Shown here: piece by piece, positions 5,895 through 6,153 of the stretch
Layout of the letters: each line of letters opens with the position of its first letter
Position numbering within the stretch: the stretch's first letter is position 1
From: Acidobacteriota bacterium
GTDB lineage: Bacteria; Acidobacteriota; Terriglobia; Terriglobales; Acidobacteriaceae
Direction: 5' to 3'
NCBI GenBank assembly: GCA_021799945.1
Contig: JAJYZK010000204.1
Coordinates: 1-6,153, forward strand
Length of the DNA: 6,153 nt
Position numbers and translations under genes: made by a program
The notes under the pieces: generated by a model
What the model saw: only the letters and a program-made list of their open reading frames with translations
Told to the model about the DNA's origin: nothing
The model's database searches: none

Positions 5895-6153
5895 TTCGCT
5901 GGTTTCTGAATCGGCGCTTGGATCAAATGGAGCAGTATCTGGGAGTTCCGGTCGATGAATCGCGGTACATCCTGAATCATTCCGTGAAGGCATTCATTGC
6001 CTGCGGCGGATTGACAAAGATTTCCCGATACCATGGAACACTGCCTGCGGATGTTTATGCAACAGCGAAGATTGCGGCTTATCGACAGGAAGACTGTGGA
6101 AGCTGCCTGCAGATCGCGGTGAATCTGGCGCGTAGATCGGGCGTGCCCGCGGA
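5891..6153 (+). CDS. Carboxymuconolactone decarboxylase (CMD)/AhpD-like family protein, N-terminal part
   Basis: The frame opens at ATG 5891, overlaps the sigma gene stop in ATGA, and runs without a stop to the window end (87 full codons). The protein starts MIRWFLNRRLDQMEQYLG, a beginning I associate with longer CMD-family proteins of about 180 residues, and continues through helices (VYATAKIAAYRQ, residues 55-66) to EDCGSCLQIAVNLARRSGVP. The Cys69-x-x-Cys72 pair in that helix is the redox-active motif of AhpD-type proteins. CMD members are small helical proteins acting as decarboxylases or peroxidase partners. With the CxxC present a thiol-redox role is more likely than lactone decarboxylation, but the substrate is unknown. 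ECF41 sigma genes are typically adjacent to CMD, oxidoreductase or epimerase genes, so this is the probable regulated partner, transcribed from the promoter at 4972-4998. Confidence 0.87.
   Translation, partial: MIRWFLNRRLDQMEQYLGVPVDESRYILNHSVKAFIACGGLTKISRYHGTLPADVYATAKIAAYRQEDCGSCLQIAVNLARRSGVPA

Overview
The window is a GC-rich bacterial chromosome segment with five protein-coding genes. It lies in three blocks: an amidase gene convergent with a panB-panC operon, a long stand-alone lipoprotein gene, and an ECF41-type sigma factor gene coupled to a carboxymuconolactone decarboxylase (CMD/AhpD-like) gene. High GC, a Sel1-repeat lipoprotein, a decayed NHL-type repeat with the 'GDGGPA'-like lead-in common in Acidobacteriota, and the ECF41 module together suggest a soil bacterium, possibly an acidobacterium related to Solibacter. 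This is inference from style and no marker gene settles it.

Left block (1-2950). The C-terminal two thirds of an amidase-signature hydrolase enter from the left edge on the + strand and stop at 975. It converges on panC (1046-1891, - strand). panC follows panB (1903-2814, - strand) with only 11 bases between them, so they form a two-gene pantothenate operon. PanB makes ketopantoate and PanC condenses pantoate with beta-alanine. The ketopantoate reductase step and beta-alanine supply must come from elsewhere. A good Shine-Dalgarno and a plausible housekeeping promoter (TATACT, TTGCCG) lie upstream of panB.

Middle block (2815-4773). The 450 bases between panB and the lipoprotein start hold the panB promoter, an operator-like inverted repeat (2936-2950), a single decayed NHL-repeat relic (about 3005-3097) and a very strong 10-bp hairpin (3190-3213). 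No intact gene is seen there. A 502-residue predicted lipoprotein follows (3265-4773), with a TPR-like N-terminus, an unrecognised middle part, three Sel1 repeats and a four-cysteine C-terminal part.

Right block (4774-6153). A 236-base gap carries a near-consensus ECF41 promoter (TGTCACG, 16-base spacer, GGTC) just before the ECF41 sigma gene (5010-5894). The sigma factor has fused sigma2, sigma4 and SnoaL-like domains. Its stop codon overlaps the start of a CMD/AhpD-like gene (5891 to the window end) in an ATGA junction. This is the known pattern in which an ECF41 factor drives its own promoter and a linked redox-type enzyme gene. This end is visibly less GC-rich than panBC. I saw no tRNA, rRNA, CRISPR array, transposase or confident intrinsic terminator.
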